Positions 33,851 through 45,650 of a stretch of DNA of 64,000 bases are shown one piece after another; position 1 is the first letter of the stretch, and every line of letters starts with the position of its first letter. Location of the stretch: NCBI GenBank assembly GCA_039602395.1, contig JBCNJP010000010.1, positions 89,560,000 through 89,623,999 on the forward strand, in the 5' to 3' direction. The DNA comes from Deinandra increscens subsp. villosa. Its lineage: Eukaryota; Streptophyta; Magnoliopsida; Asterales; Asteraceae. The position numbers and the translations under genes are program-made. The notes under the pieces are model-generated. The model did not search any database, had not been told where the DNA came from, and was given only the letters and a program-made list of their open reading frames with translations.

Positions 33851-34560
33851 GAGACCATAGATATGATCGATAAACATGATCTAAGATTTAGATCATCCCT
33901 AATCTACAAGGTGTTTCTCACGATCACCTTCCAGAACCATGGAAAAGTTATAGAAGGAGACATGTTTCACCCTGATTACCCATTCTTAAATCTTCCTCGT
34001 ACCGGAAAACTTGACGGTTTACCCAAATAGACCCTTGGTTTCCTCTAGTACCTCACTTAAGTTTTAATAATAGCCATGGCTTTTGACTCACACCAGTTAC
34101 TTGGCTACCTGATGGCTTGCTAATTAGAAAAGGTTCTTAACGAAAGATAACATACTCTCAGGTTCCTAAAATGGTTCCTCCCGGATTATGAATGAATCCG
34201 GCTCATGGTTTCGTCTCCCAATAGACACTACGTGCTAATATTCCACAAGCCCAGTTTCCAGGTTCTCCAAAGATATCATACTAGCCTAGAGAACTTTATC
34301 CATGTGTGGTATGAAATTAACCTTGTAGGGTACTACTACGAGAGAAGCCAACATGATGATTGGATGAACACAAGAATGGACTTAGCAAATGGAAACCATG
34401 TAGATAGAGATATTGCCCTAAATATCTTAGAAGGAAGAGACATTGGCCTACCAAGTAATGAACAAGCCAATAAATGGGAAAATGCCATCATTTCCCATGC
34501 CAACAAGCCTTGCCTCTCCATGGAACCTATAAGTTGTTTCTCCTAGGGAATCCATATGAT
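33851..34560 (+). pseudogene. Unknown repeated domain, first copy, plus arm
   Basis: It begins with a poorly kept part near 33890 and includes F-H-P-D-Y-P-F-L (about 33965). 34205-34546 is open and carries H-Y-V-L-I-F-H-K-P-S-F-Q-V-L, Y-E-I-N-L-V-G-Y-Y-Y and I-L-E-G-R-D-I-G-L-P. It is homologous to 38066-37420 on the minus arm and to the domain at 46379-47233. No membrane segment or known catalytic residues are evident. Confidence 0.55.
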
Positions 34561-34659
34561 AATCCACATGACCCTGGAGATACCATCATGGTCCAACACT
34601 ACCTCATAATCCTAACAAAATTACCATATCTGGTATCCTCCAGGCCCAAATCTCACTCG

Positions 34660-35465
34660 AACATGAGTTTAGAAGAACAAACATCCCAGATGAACTCATA
34701 GGGATAATAGCAGAGACTGCTTTAAAGGAAAGGTCTCTCTCAAGCTACAATACATTCCTCATGATCACACTGCAGAACCATGGTTTTTTTATGAAAGGTC
34801 TTATCTTTCACCCAGACTATGCCTTCTTGAATGCCTTTTATGTTCGTGACTTTTACAGTCTTCTGAAAGAAGCCTTGTGTTTCTTTTGGTACCTTTTTGA
34901 ATCTCATATGATTAGTATGAGTTTCAACTCTTCTAGATTACTCCATTATGTAGAAGATTGTCCATCTCATCTACCTGATAGAAATAGGGAGATGTTAGAT
35001 ATACTTCAATGGTTCCTTCCCAGTCATGAATGGATCCGGCTCATGACTCCTCTCACAAAAAAGTATTGTGTGATCATGTTCAGCCGACCCAGCCAGTACA
35101 TACCTCCTGCGGCCACTCAAGATGACCAATCATCCATCCTACACACTCCTAAGCGTTTCATCCATGAATGGACATATCTCAAACCATCTGACCTTGGTTT
35201 CAAATTCAATCATAAGCCAGAACTGAGATGCCTGCGAAGATACTTGGCTGCTACAAACAATGTAAAGGGAAATGATATACATCTAGACATTTGGAATGGA
35301 ATGTTTGCATGGAAGAATGAGAATCCATATTCAAAAGAATGGAAAGAAGCTGATAAACACCATATAGATGATCATCCTTTCAAAATATCTACATCAATAT
35401 ATGAAGACGAACTCGGTACATGGGAATATCATCTCAAACGACCATCATTGTTCGGAGGTGATTAA
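34660..35465 (+). CDS. Unknown repeated domain, second copy (234-codon open frame)
   Basis: 34761-35465 is uninterrupted, the longest intact frame of the complex. Its first 115 residues follow the same plan as the first domain copy: F-H-P-D-Y-A-F-L near residue 18, L-C-F-F-W-Y-L-F, and L-Q-W-F-L-P-S-H-E-W-I-R-L-M near residue 87. The second half diverges (H-E-W-T-Y-L-K-P, W-N-G-M-F-A-W-K-N-E-N-P-Y). The minus-arm counterpart lies at 37330-36476. It is cytosolic by composition. I do not recognise the family. It sits directly upstream of promoter copy 2. The true start is probably further upstream in the broken frame. Confidence 0.5.
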
Positions 35466-35880
35466 GTCATCCATCTTTAAAGAGCCAAAGATTATAGAAT
35501 GATCAACCTAGTATACTTACATCAAAGAGACAAAGGACATAAATATCCTTTAAGTTTTGGTTTTAGTATACTTTATGTGTAACAGGTGTGCTTCGGATCA
35601 AATAAGTGTTAATCACTCCTAAGGTGATTAATGTGTGTGCTTTGGCTTAATCACTCTTATAGTGACGAAAGCACTTACTTATTGTTGTTTGTTTTATTCA
35701 TCCACTAGTAAGTAGAGTACGTAGTAGTTTTTCACTAGCACAAGTGGATCTAGTTGTAGTCTTCCACTAGGAAAGTGTAGTATGACGTAACGGATGATGT
35801 AATCAAGTCCCTCCTTGGTCTATAAAAGGAAGGAAACTATCCCAGTCTAAAGGATCCTTGGAAAATAAATCATTTGTGTT
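35466..35880 (+). promoter_or_regulatory. Pararetrovirus-like promoter, copy 2
   Basis: TATA box TATAAAAG at 35821-35828 and poly(A)-like AATAAAT near 35865. TGACGTAA at 35783-35790 is an as-1-like/bZIP core, where copies 1 and 3 read TGTCACG. The CCACT/AGTGG hairpins of copy 1 are present but decayed. Confidence 0.65.
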
Positions 35881-36047
35881 ATATACTTCTCTCCGAGTCT
35901 TCTTTTTTTCTTTTATGTTCTTGAATCCTCTGGAGATCTACTATCTTCATTGCAGCAAATGACATAATAGTTCTTGTTCCTAGAGTCAGCCCAGTATATG
36001 TCATATACCTTCCCGTTCCCTTCCCCCCCCCCCTTAGTCTATCTGTT

Positions 36048-36104
36048 CTTCTATAGATCACCCCCTACCCTATCTGTATATGTGGTAGGGGTGATTTATA
36101 GAAG
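36048..36104. other. Tail-to-tail inversion junction
   Basis: The plus-arm leader (..CTTCTATAGATCACCCCCTACC) meets its own near-complement (GGTAGGGGTGATTTATAGAAG) across a 13-base centre. Both arms break off a few bases before the point where the primer site would begin (compare 46241-46280). Confidence 0.8.
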
Positions 36105-36480
36105 ACCAGAGAGACAATAAAGATAGTAGATCTCCAGAAGACTCAAGAACTCAAAAGTAAAATATAAGAAAGACTAGAGAGAGAAGCATAAACAAGAGAT
36201 GATATTATTTCCCAGGATGATCTACAATGAAAGGGAAGCCTTCCTTTTATAGACCAAGGAAGGCTTGATTACATCATTCGTGACATACTACTCCACATAG
36301 TAGTGGAAGACTATTACCTACTCCACTTACTAGTGGACAACTACTACCTACTCCACTTACTAGTGGATAAAAATGACAAAATACAATACATAAGTGCTTG
36401 CACCAATTTAAGAGTGATTAAGCTTTTCCTAATCACCCTCATTAATCACTATAAGAGTTATTAACATTTATTTAGTCATA
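36105..36480 (-). promoter_or_regulatory. Pararetrovirus-like promoter, copy 3 (minus arm)
   Basis: On the minus strand: TATAAAAG (complement of 36244-36251), the GATGATGTAATC motif (about 36266-36277 in complement) and three CCACT/AGTGG hairpins (36290-36372). It faces promoter copy 2 across the junction, so the two would transcribe toward each other. Confidence 0.65.
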
Positions 36481-38150
36481 AGCACATATAATAGGCTACT
36501 ATTACAAGAAAATAAGTATGATCCAATCCTTCTTCTCTTGGATGCATAAAGCACCAGGTTGATCTTTCTTCAATCTCTGGTTCTTTGAACATGGATAACT
36601 TAATTACCTCCAAACAATGATGGTCGTTTACGATGGAAATCTCATGTTCCAAGTTTGTCTTCAAAGAATGATAAATATCCTTTGAAAGGATGGTAATCAA
36701 TATCGTATTTGTGTGCATTCTTCCATTCTTTTAAATAGGGATTCTCATTCTTCCATATAGAAATTCCATTCCAAATATTTGGATCTATCTCTTCTTCCTT
36801 TACATTGTTTGCAACATCCAGGTTATTCTTAGGTGTCTCCATTCTGACTTATGATTGAATTTGAAACCAAGGTCAGATGATTTGATATCTCTTCATTCAT
36901 GGAGGAAACACTTAGAAGTGTGTATGATGGCTGGTTGGACATATTGATTTGTTGAAAGGGGTATATACTGGCTGGATCAGCTGAACATGATCACAAAATA
37001 TATTTTTTATGAGGGGAGCCATAAGTTGTATCCATTATTGCAATGAGAGGAACCATTGAAGTAAATCTAATATCTTAGTGTTCTCAATATGTAGATCATA
37101 TAGGCAATCTATTACAAACTCGGGTAACTAGAAGAGTTGAAACTCATAGCGACAGTATGAGATTCAAACACATACCAAAAGAAACACAAGGCTTCTTTCA
37201 GGAAGCTATAAAGGTCACGAACATGGAAGACATTCAAGAAGGGGTAGTCTGGGTGAAAGATAAGACCTTTCATAGACAAACCATGGTTCTTCAGGGTGAT
37301 AGTGAGGAATGTCTTGTAGCTTGAAATGGATCTTTTTTTATAAAGCCATATCTGTTATTATCCCTATGAGTTCATCAGGGATGTTTACCTTGGTGATCTC
37401 ATGTTGGACAGAGATTGGAGCCTAGGGGATCCTAGATCTGGTAATCCCGATTAGGGATATAAGGTGGTGTCGGAGGGGCAGGTGGTTGTCGGTATGGGTA
37501 ATGAAAGCGTTTTCCCATTCATTGGCATGTTCATTACCTGGTAGGCCAATGTCTTTTCCTTCTAACATATTCAGGGGAATATCTTTGTCTAAATGGTCTG
37601 CTCTAGCTAACTCCATTCTTGTGTTTTATCCAATCATTGTGTTGGCTTATCTCGTAGTGATACCCAGCAGGATTAGTATTATACCACACATGGATAAAAC
37701 TTTCATGTTTTGTATCTGGAGAACCTGGAAATTGGGCTTGTGGAATATTAGCATGTAGTGCCTTTTAGGAGACGAAACTATGAGCTGGATCCATTCATAA
37801 TCTGGGAGGAACCATTGTAATAACCTGAGAGTATTTTTTTTCTTTTGTCGGGAACCTTTTCTGATAGGCAATCCATCAGGAAGTCTAATAACTGCTGTGA
37901 ATCGAAAGCCATTGCTATTACAAAACTTCAGTGAGGTACCAGAGGAAACCAAGGGCTTCTTTTGGTAGCCATTAAGTTCTCTGAGACGAAGGATATTCAT
38001 AAAGGGATAATTTGGGTGAAACCTATATCCTTCTATGACCAATACATGCTTCTGTAGGGTGATCATGAGGAATACCTTGTAGTTGAGGGATGATCTAAAT
38101 CTTAGATTATGTTAATCGATCACATCTTTGATATTCGGTGGAACTTCATC
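36476..38150 (-). pseudogene. Two copies of the unknown domain, minus arm
   Basis: 38066-37647 and 37616-37422 hold the first domain copy (F-H-P-N-Y-P-F-M, L-Q-W-F-L-P-D-Y-E-W-I, L-I-F-H-K-P-N-F-Q-V-L, M-L-E-G-K-D-I-G-L-P), broken by frameshifts. 37330-36476 holds the second copy, whose end (W-N-G-I-S-I-W-K-N-E-N-P-Y) matches 35280-35340. The order and spacing equal those of the plus arm. The function is unknown. Confidence 0.55.
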
Positions 38151-38153
38151 CTG

Positions 38154-39698
38154 TTAAATAGTAAATGTCCATTGTTCCATTGGGTTAGTTTCCATGGGAA
38201 TCATGAGTGGTGTCACATCAGCATGTGGGTGGGGAAGAATCATGCCAGTGGGTGGCATCACATCAGGCAGTGGGTGGGGAATCCACTCATTTGGTAGCGT
38301 CACATCAGGCAGTGTGTGGGGAATCCACTCAGTGGGTGGTGACACATCAACATGTGGGTGGGGAAGAATCATTAGAGCGGGTTGGAATTTTCCCATTTGC
38401 TTTTTTGAAAGATTCTGTCCCTGGGCCCAAGACTGTTTAGACCAGTAGAAGGTCAAGTTTTGACACTGTTGTTGTTTTGTCGTGTAGTCTAGGGAGTGAC
38501 ATTTTCCTTTGGTTTTACGAAACGGTTTGTTACTATTGTTAGCATTCCAAGTGGAGTCTGTTTTCATATGGCGCAATCCGAAATCGAAGATTTTGGATCT
38601 TTAGATTCTTCTATGCAGGGGTCTTGAACTTCTATACCAGATGACGCATGAAGATGTATTTCTTGGCTCTTTATCTGGAATATCAACAGTATTTACTTTG
38701 CTTTATTCTATCTGGGTGAGGTCTGCTATATTGGAGGTTGGGTTGAGGACTTTAATAACAACCTTTGGAGGATCCTTTATCAGGTGAGTAAGGATAAGTT
38801 CTTTGCTGTTGGGAGCAAGACTTTTATTTATGATCCTTTTCCTTTTCCTGGGTTTGTCTTCCAAATAGTTCTTTCTTTTTCTTGAAATTTCATCAAGGAT
38901 CTTGTCTTCAAGACTGGGATAGAGATCTTTGGATGAGTATGTTCCTGCTGTGAAGTTTGATTTACCGACAGACAGGTGGACTAATGGGAAAGGTTTTTCA
39001 AGATTATTTTGGATGGGGGTCTTTTGAGAACAAAGGGTTGTAACTATTTGTTCTATTACATGTGGTGTATTAGCTAAACAAGAGGATGGTGTGAGTGTAA
39101 GAAGACTATTGTGTGGATCTGTTATGCTCACGACCGGTCTTAGTTCTGATTCTTTAACCTTGAATAATCGGGCTTTGATTTGGGCTTGTTCTTTTGACCA
39201 GAGGCTTAAGGATGGGGAAGGTTGGGAGAATGGTGAAATGAGGTTTAGATACTGTGGATTCAAGGAACTCTGTTTTATGTGCTTGTTTTCTAAATCTGCA
39301 AGTTGTGCCTTTAGAAATTTCATCTTTTTCTTCTTTCCGCACAAAAATTCTTGGAGTTTGTGAAAACGGGATGTTATGAACTAGATAGAGTAGTTCATGG
39401 TGGAGAACTTTGATATCTACTTTGATTTTTTTGTATGATTGTATCCAGAGTTTCTTGTGGATGTGGGCCATTATAAATGGGTAAAGGTTAGGGAGTGTCA
39501 TAACTCGTAATGGAGTGATGGTGAAACATGCTTGTGGCTATAAAGGTGGGTGGCTAGGTGGCGAATGGGGGTGTTTGGATGGTCGTGGTGAAGGGGGGGT
39601 TTTTGGATGGTGAAGGTTACCAAGTAATGGTTTTTTTTTATGAAGGATCTCCATATTGGACATCGTAATCACACTTTCCTGATGGTTTGCCAAGAAGG
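38154..39698 (-). pseudogene. N-terminal and proline-rich region, minus arm
   Basis: The best frame is 39344-38703 (213 codons), with K-M-K-F-L-K-A-Q-L-A-D-L-E-N-K at its start (coiled-coil-like), S-P-F-S-Q-P-S-P-S-L-S-L-W-S-K, and a basic stretch (K-P-R-K-R-K-R-I-I-N-K) that could bind nucleic acid. 38576-38154 carries the proline-rich tandem repeat. 39501-39154 is an overlapping alternative frame in which the same upstream region continues. The upstream remainder lies beyond the copia insertion at 45651-46061. Confidence 0.55.
38195..38375 (-). repeat. About 48-bp tandem repeat, minus arm
   Basis: Four units of about 48 bp give a 16-residue periodic motif (E-W-I-P-H-P-L-P-D-V-T). It is better preserved than the plus-arm array at 33595-33790. 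Confidence 0.75.
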
Positions 39699-39703
39699 CT
39701 AAC

Positions 39704-40094
39704 TGTTTATACCTAGTCTGTTCGACGTGTGATGTATCCAATCAGACAATGTAGCGTGAAGGTTCAAGACCAGACAAGATCAAGTTCAAGCTTAGGTTTG
39801 CTGCTGGGCGAACCTGGTTCGAACCTGGAGTTCGGACCTGCCGAACTTGGAGTTCAGACAGGGTTCGACCAGCAGTGTATAAATAGGAGTTTGGTCGTTG
39901 TTTTGTGTACGAGAGATTGCAGAGTCTGGGAGAGCTGAGTCTTAAGTGTGTGTTTAATGTAGTGTTTCTCTAAGTCATTGTTCTTCATGTTACAGATTGT
40001 AATTGTTTGTGAGATCAATAAAACAATTGGTTAATTACGTTTTGTATTCGATATAACTAGATTGAGTAGACGATCCGAAGCTCACGCAATTTCT
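39704..40094 (+). repeat. 5' LTR of inserted copia element
   Basis: Starts TGTTTATACC. TATA box TATAAATA at 39878-39885 and AATAAAA near 40017. The terminal CA is CT here. It contains several GTTCG/CGAAC repeats around 39800-39860. Confidence 0.85.
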
Positions 40095-40358
40095 GGTTCA
40101 TTCTACTGATCTGTGGTTGCTATTTTTGGATGTTTTGAAACAAAACGTGTGATTTTTGGTGATTTTTGGTGAATTTTGAGTGTTTTCACGAGTTCCTGAT
40201 CATTTTGGTCAGGGTTTTTGTGAAAATTTTGCTCCTATATCATTTCTTATCACTTTTCTGATCTACTGGTGCAAATCTCATCAAAATCAGTCCAAAATCG
40301 AACGTTTTGAGAAAATTATGTTGAGGTTCGACAAAACAGTAAAATTCAGAATTTAAAG

Positions 40359-43300
40359 ATGTCGAAATTTCAAGCTTTTGCCGCTATGCAAAACGCAATG
40401 CAAACCATGATAGATTTTGATAACGAAATTGGAACAAGTTAGAAAGTTCCCAAATTATTGAAGTTAGAAGATTACCAAAATTGGAAATAACGCTTTTCGG
40501 CTTACATAAGTACGAATGATATCGATTTGTGGATTCCAATCAAGAAGCTTTATCAACATCCAACTGATTAAGGAGATTTTAAAGAAGTTCATACCTTCGA
40601 CATTGCTGAAAGAAAATCATATGAGCTTGAACAAAAGGCTTTCGGTTATCTTACAATGGCATTACCCGCTGAGTTGTTACATCAATTTAGTACATGCAAG
40701 AAATCAAAACAATTGTGGGATGCTCTATCAGCAAGGTGTGAGGGGAATGATCAATACAAGAAAAGTCGGAAGAAGGTTTTGAGTAAGGAGTTTGATAATT
40801 TCCAGCATTACGAGAATGAAAACATCACGGCTCTTCTCTCAAGGTTGTCAAATCTCATCAGTGAATTAAAGATTGTAGGAATTGAGAAAACAGATGAAGA
40901 GCTAAAAGAAAAGATTATGGAAGCGTTACCAAAAAAAATGGGAAAATTATGTGTTGCTGCTTACACATGATAAAGAATTTTCCACGTTGACATTTCATGA
41001 TCTAACTAGTAAACTTCATGCCTGTGAGATGGAAATATTAAATTCCAACAAGTCAAAAGCAAATTTGCAGAATCCAGAATTGTATCATGGTGAAAATACT
41101 GCTAGTATGACGGCTAAGGCTAAACCAAGTCTGAGTTCTGCACCCCCGACTGCTTTTATCGGAAATATTTCTGGAAATTCTGAGAATAATTCATCACGGG
41201 GTTGTAACTTTACTATTCCAGATTCATCAAGTCAAAGTGCTTTTTCTGTTCAATCGGTGGATGAATGTGCCAAACTGATTGTTGCTCTCATTTCTTCATC
41301 TTTTGGAATGATTATTAATGATGTTGGGAAAGGCACAATCGATTAAAGAAGATTTGAATGAGCTTGATGACGATCAATTGAATCAATTAGATATGGCCTG
41401 GAAACTTGCTATGTTAACTCAAAGGTCACAGCGATATTATAAGAAGACTGGAAAACAAGCTTTTAGTGACAAATTGGGTTTTGATAAATCAAAAATCAAG
41501 TGTTACAAGTGTTCGAAGCTTGGACATTTTGCTAGAGAATGTCAACAAGCACATGTTAGCAAACCCGGTTTTACTCAACCATCATCAAGTAATGCAAACA
41601 AGATAGCTTTAACGATTCGGTCTAATGGCGTTTATGATTGGGGTCAACATTTTGACACATCTGCTTTGATTGTTACACATGAGCAAGATGATTATTATTC
41701 TGATTCCAGTTCATATGAAACTGTTGAAACAGAAAAGTTTGAATCTAAAATTGAAAGATTGATGAAGGAAAATGAATTCTTGGTGAAAGAAGTCAAAAGA
41801 GTTACTGCTGAATTTAAGTTGGTTAGTTCAGATTTGGAGGTTTCAAAGGAACATGAGAAGGAATTAGTTTTGAAAAATGAATTTTTGATTACAAAGATCA
41901 AATTGCTGAATGAAGTTTTAGAAATATCAAAACAAGATAGAAAGAATGTTGAAGCTACAAATGCAAAAATCTGTGAAGAGAAGGATGAGTTGGTTAATAA
42001 AGTCAAGAAAAATTGAGGAAGGAGTTATTTGAAGGGCTGTGAAGAGAAGGAGAAGTTTTTGGATGAGAAGCGTGAGTTGGTAAGTGTGAATAAAGTTCAA
42101 CCAGCGAATTTGGAAATTCAAAAGCGCAATGAAGATAAATTGAGGAAGGAGTTATTTGAAGGGCTGGAAAATCTTCGAATGCAAAAATTTGAAACACATA
42201 AAGTTGCAAAAAGATTGATAGCTATTGAGAAGGAGTGGGCTGAAGCCCAACATCAAATTTCAGATTTAAAGATTCAAGTAATTGATGCCAATTGATTGCT
42301 GAATAATGTCTCCAATTCTCAATTGTTCACAAGCTTTCTAGCTAAAGATGAAAATTTTGAAAAGATGTTTGATAAGACAGCTTCACCCCCTGCTACTATC
42401 AAAGAAGTTTTCAAAGAGGTGCAAGAAAAGGTGGAAGATTATGATTATTCAAAGGTTTCATCATCAATTTCAGAAGGAGAGAAGATTGTGAAGAAAAAGA
42501 AAAACAAGAAGGCTAAGAAGAAGAAAGGAAAGAAATCTGAGATTCCTCCAGCTCCTAAGTTTTTTTTTTTGTTCATCTTCCACGGATAATGAGAAATTAG
42601 CTAATTCAAGAGAAAAGATTCGTTCTTAACCTGACTTTGATGAGACGATCTTCTTTGAGCTGAAAAATATTAAAGAAATCAAAGTTGAATTATCAAAGTT
42701 AGCAAAGGATGGACACTAGAATTCAAATTCTAAGGAAAAAGTTTTTGGGAAAACGGTTGGTTTGGGTTTTAGAGCACAGCATGATAAAGCTGAGGAGGTT
42801 CCAGCATCAATACCACAAGATTTAAAGAAGATTAAAATGAAACAAGTGAAGAAGGATATTTTCCAGGCAGATAAGATTCAACATGAAAGATTATACAAGC
42901 TTAAGGGTTCAGAACAGGTTTTCTCTGACAAAGAGTTTCCGTCGATGCTCGAAAGATTTCCGAAGTTTTTGTGAAGAAGGAAGTTTCAAGAACCTTGAAG
43001 AATCAAAATGCAAAAGTTTCTTCTGATGGTTCTTATTCTCGAAGCCCAACATCCAGACGGGTCCATGATCACCGGCATCAGGTATATAATACTTCTTATG
43101 ATCATGTTCGAGATATTCATATGTTTGACTCTGTGCAGGCACCTAAAAGGTGGGAAAAAACTAAACGTCTCTGTTATGTTTGCCGCCAAATAGGGCATAT
43201 GGAAAAAGATTGTCCACTCCCTGCTGAATCAAAACAAAGGTCTCAACAGATACCAGTTTTTGGTAAACCTGCCAAACCAAAGTTCTTTGATGAACAAGGC

Positions 43301-43419
43301 AGAGTTTTTGATGAATGTAATCCTACATTCTTTCTAAAACAAAAACGTTTTGTTCCTATGTTTCAAAAGGTTCAAAATGTAGGTTCTTCATCACAGCCAT
43401 CGGTGATTGATTCATAAAA
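40359..43419 (+). pseudogene. UBN2-type copia gag with two zinc knuckles, broken
   Basis: ATG at 40359 starts M-S-K-F-Q-A-F-A-A-M-Q-N-A-M. In-frame stops lie near 40440, 40488 and 40569. The frame 40656-40970 matches the plant UBN2 gag domain (Q-L-W-D-A-L-S-A-R-C-E-G, L-S-R-L-S-N-L-I-S-E-L). Knuckle 1, C-Y-K-C-S-K-L-G-H-F-A-R-E-C, is at 41501-41542. A long coiled coil follows (41700-42290), then a Lys-rich tract (42490-42540) and knuckle 2, C-Y-V-C-R-Q-I-G-H-M-E-K-D-C, at 43172-43213. Frameshifts separate the parts. A 30-bp direct repeat (42010-42039 and 42137-42166) lies in the coiled coil. Confidence 0.75.
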
Positions 43420-45254
43420 AACTGAGTTACCAAAACAATCACAATTCTGGAAACCAAAGGTGGTTTCAAAGCAAAACCAGGACACTAGTCGACCAGAAGC
43501 AATCGCTTTGGGTAAGTTAAAAACTAACGAGTTTGACCAGTGTGCAGGTACTTCTAGATGACCTATCGACGATTGTAAAAGTTGTTGATGGAGGAGTATT
43601 CTACTTAACTTAAATTTCTTGCAATATATTTTTCTAACCTGCAAACATTTCTGAAATTCTAAACTGCAAGGTATCCGTGTTGATTGATCAATTTTTCTTT
43701 CTTTATGCATTTTCAATTGATAAAAAATCCAAAAATAGAGTCTTGTTTTTGTAAAATGAAAATCCAAAAATAGAGTTTTTATTTTTAAGGGGGAGAATTG
43801 CATGTAAGGGGGAGAAATTGAGAAATGCGTGTTGGGAGAAATTGTGAAAATGCATGTTATGGGAAGAAGGAGAATACATGCACAATATATAAAATTTTGA
43901 GAAATTGATCATTGGAAAATGATGGTACATTGGCTTACGTATCTGACTCATGGATAGAGTAGATGAAAGAGCCATAAGATCATTGTTTCATATGTTTGGT
44001 AGGCTCGGCAAATAAGAAAGTATTCAGATGTGATATACACTAAATACTAATGCTTGACCATGTGGATAACATCTTGATGCGTATTTCATGACAAAAAGAA
44101 AAATAAGTGTGAAAACTAAATTGAGAAGTCATTGTGTATACATGTGTTCATTCTGCAAAGATTTAAACTTGTTTAATTATCTTTATTTTGTCAAATGATC
44201 GGACTTTCTCTGCGTATCGAAAGATCGACCTGATCGTTGTTCGTTTGACGTTCTGCGGTTTTTTCTTTGGTGTTTCGTATAACTCATCGGACTTTCTCTG
44301 CGTGTACGGGAGTACTGACCTGATTGTTGTTGGGTTATACAATTTCAACTTGTTTTATTTTATTTATTTTGTTAAATCTGAGGCCTTATCTGTGTATCAA
44401 GATCGACCTTAAGGTAGACGATTTAACGTTCTTATTTCTTTTTGCATGGAACACAGTTGACGATATCATGAAAATATTATACTTTGTGAAAATTCACAAG
44501 TGTAATCACACAAAAAGAAAAAAGCAATAGAAAAAGAAAAAGAAAAAGAAAATGTCTGAATATGTCTGATAGTGTGGGATACACTGGTCAAAGCAAAATC
44601 TAATCAATATCTTAATATATCCTGATGTTATGAGTATGATTCTGCCTGAGTTTAAGATGGACAAATTATACCAGCAATCAGCATGACTTATGTGCTTGAA
44701 TTAGTTGAAATTGAAGCGTAGTTCAGTGCGTCATGACCAATATGATCCCATATAGTGATCTTTCTCATACCAAAAATAGAGTTTGATTCTGTATTGCAAT
44801 TTCGTTTCATTTTGGAAAAGTACAAAAAGATTTTTGGTGTGTTTTAGCATAAATTTGAAAACTCAAAAAGATTTTAGGTTTGTTTTGATATAAATTTTCT
44901 AAAAGCCAAAAAGATTTTGTTTCTGCTTTATTTTTGATCTGATCAACACGTGATACAAATTCAATTTTCAAATTCATATCTTGGAGTCTCGAAGAGACGT
45001 TTTGCGTCAAGATTATTTAAATTTTGAGCAGGTTGCTAAAGTGAAAGTAATCACAACTTCGAGTCTTCTGAAGCTATTGATAAAGACCAGAGAATAACCA
45101 GACATTGTCAAGTATTCAAGATCAAGCTACGATCAGGTTGAGGAAGAGTTTGTTTGAAGATTTATTTCATTGAACGAACGGATTCTACACTTGAGGGGGA
45201 GTTCGATTGAAGATACTAATATTGTAGAAATACAGCACACGACGAGGGGGAGTT
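43420..45254 (+). other. Non-coding 3' interior of inserted copia element
   Basis: No pol domain is present. It contains several GGGGGAG tracts (43790-43870, 45193-45255), a degenerate direct repeat of about 90 bp (44198-44375, ATCGGACTTTCTCTGCGT twice) and three units around CAAAAAGATTTT (44825-44915). Confidence 0.55.
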
Positions 45255-45645
45255 TGTTGATACCTAGTCTGTGCGTCGTGTGATGTATCCAATCAGACAA
45301 TGTAGTGTGAAGGTTCAAGACAAGACAAGATCAAGTTCAAGCTTAGGTTTGCTGTTGGGCGAACCTGGTCCGAACCTGGAGTTCGGACCTGCCGAACTTG
45401 GAGTTCGGACAGGGTTCGGCCAGCAGTGTATAAATAGGAGTTTGGTCGTTGTTTTGTGTACGAGAGATTGCAGAGTCTGAGAGAGCTGAGTCTTAAGTGT
45501 GTGTTTACTGTAGTGTTTCTCTGAGTCATTGTTCTTCGTGTTACAGATTGTAATTGTTCGTGAGATCAATAAAACAATCGGTTAATTACGTTTTGTATTC
45601 AATATAACTAGATTGAGTAGACGATCCGAAGCTCACGCAATTTCA
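45255..45645 (+). repeat. 3' LTR of inserted copia element
   Basis: Starts TGTTGATACC and ends ..GCAATTTCA, the same 391-bp length as the 5' copy. The TATA box is also present (about 45429-45436). Confidence 0.85.
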
Positions 45646-45650
45646 CTAAT

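Larger units (their letters stand above)
39704..45645 (+). mobile_element. Gag-only Ty1/copia element inserted in the minus arm
   Basis: The 391-bp LTRs at 39704-40094 and 45255-45645 differ at about 17 positions with no indel by eye. Flanking 5-bp duplications are CTAAC (39699-39703) and CTAAT (45646-45650). A purine-rich tract (GACGAGGGGGAGTT) precedes the 3' LTR. The interior holds a broken gag (40359-43419) and about 1.6 kb without pol. No standard tRNA-Met primer site follows the 5' LTR (TGGTTCATTC instead). Confidence 0.85.

Noticed and set aside
31550..36072. Reading 31550-32160 and 35466-36072 as the two LTRs of one LTR retrotransposon
   Set aside because: Not excluded, but no TG..CA ends, target duplication or polypurine tract were found, and the capsid-type region and promoter/leader layout fit a tandem pararetrovirus-like integration better.
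41695..42209. Minus-strand Phe/Leu/Ser-rich frames
   Set aside because: They are the complement of the Lys/Glu-rich coiled coil of the copia gag.
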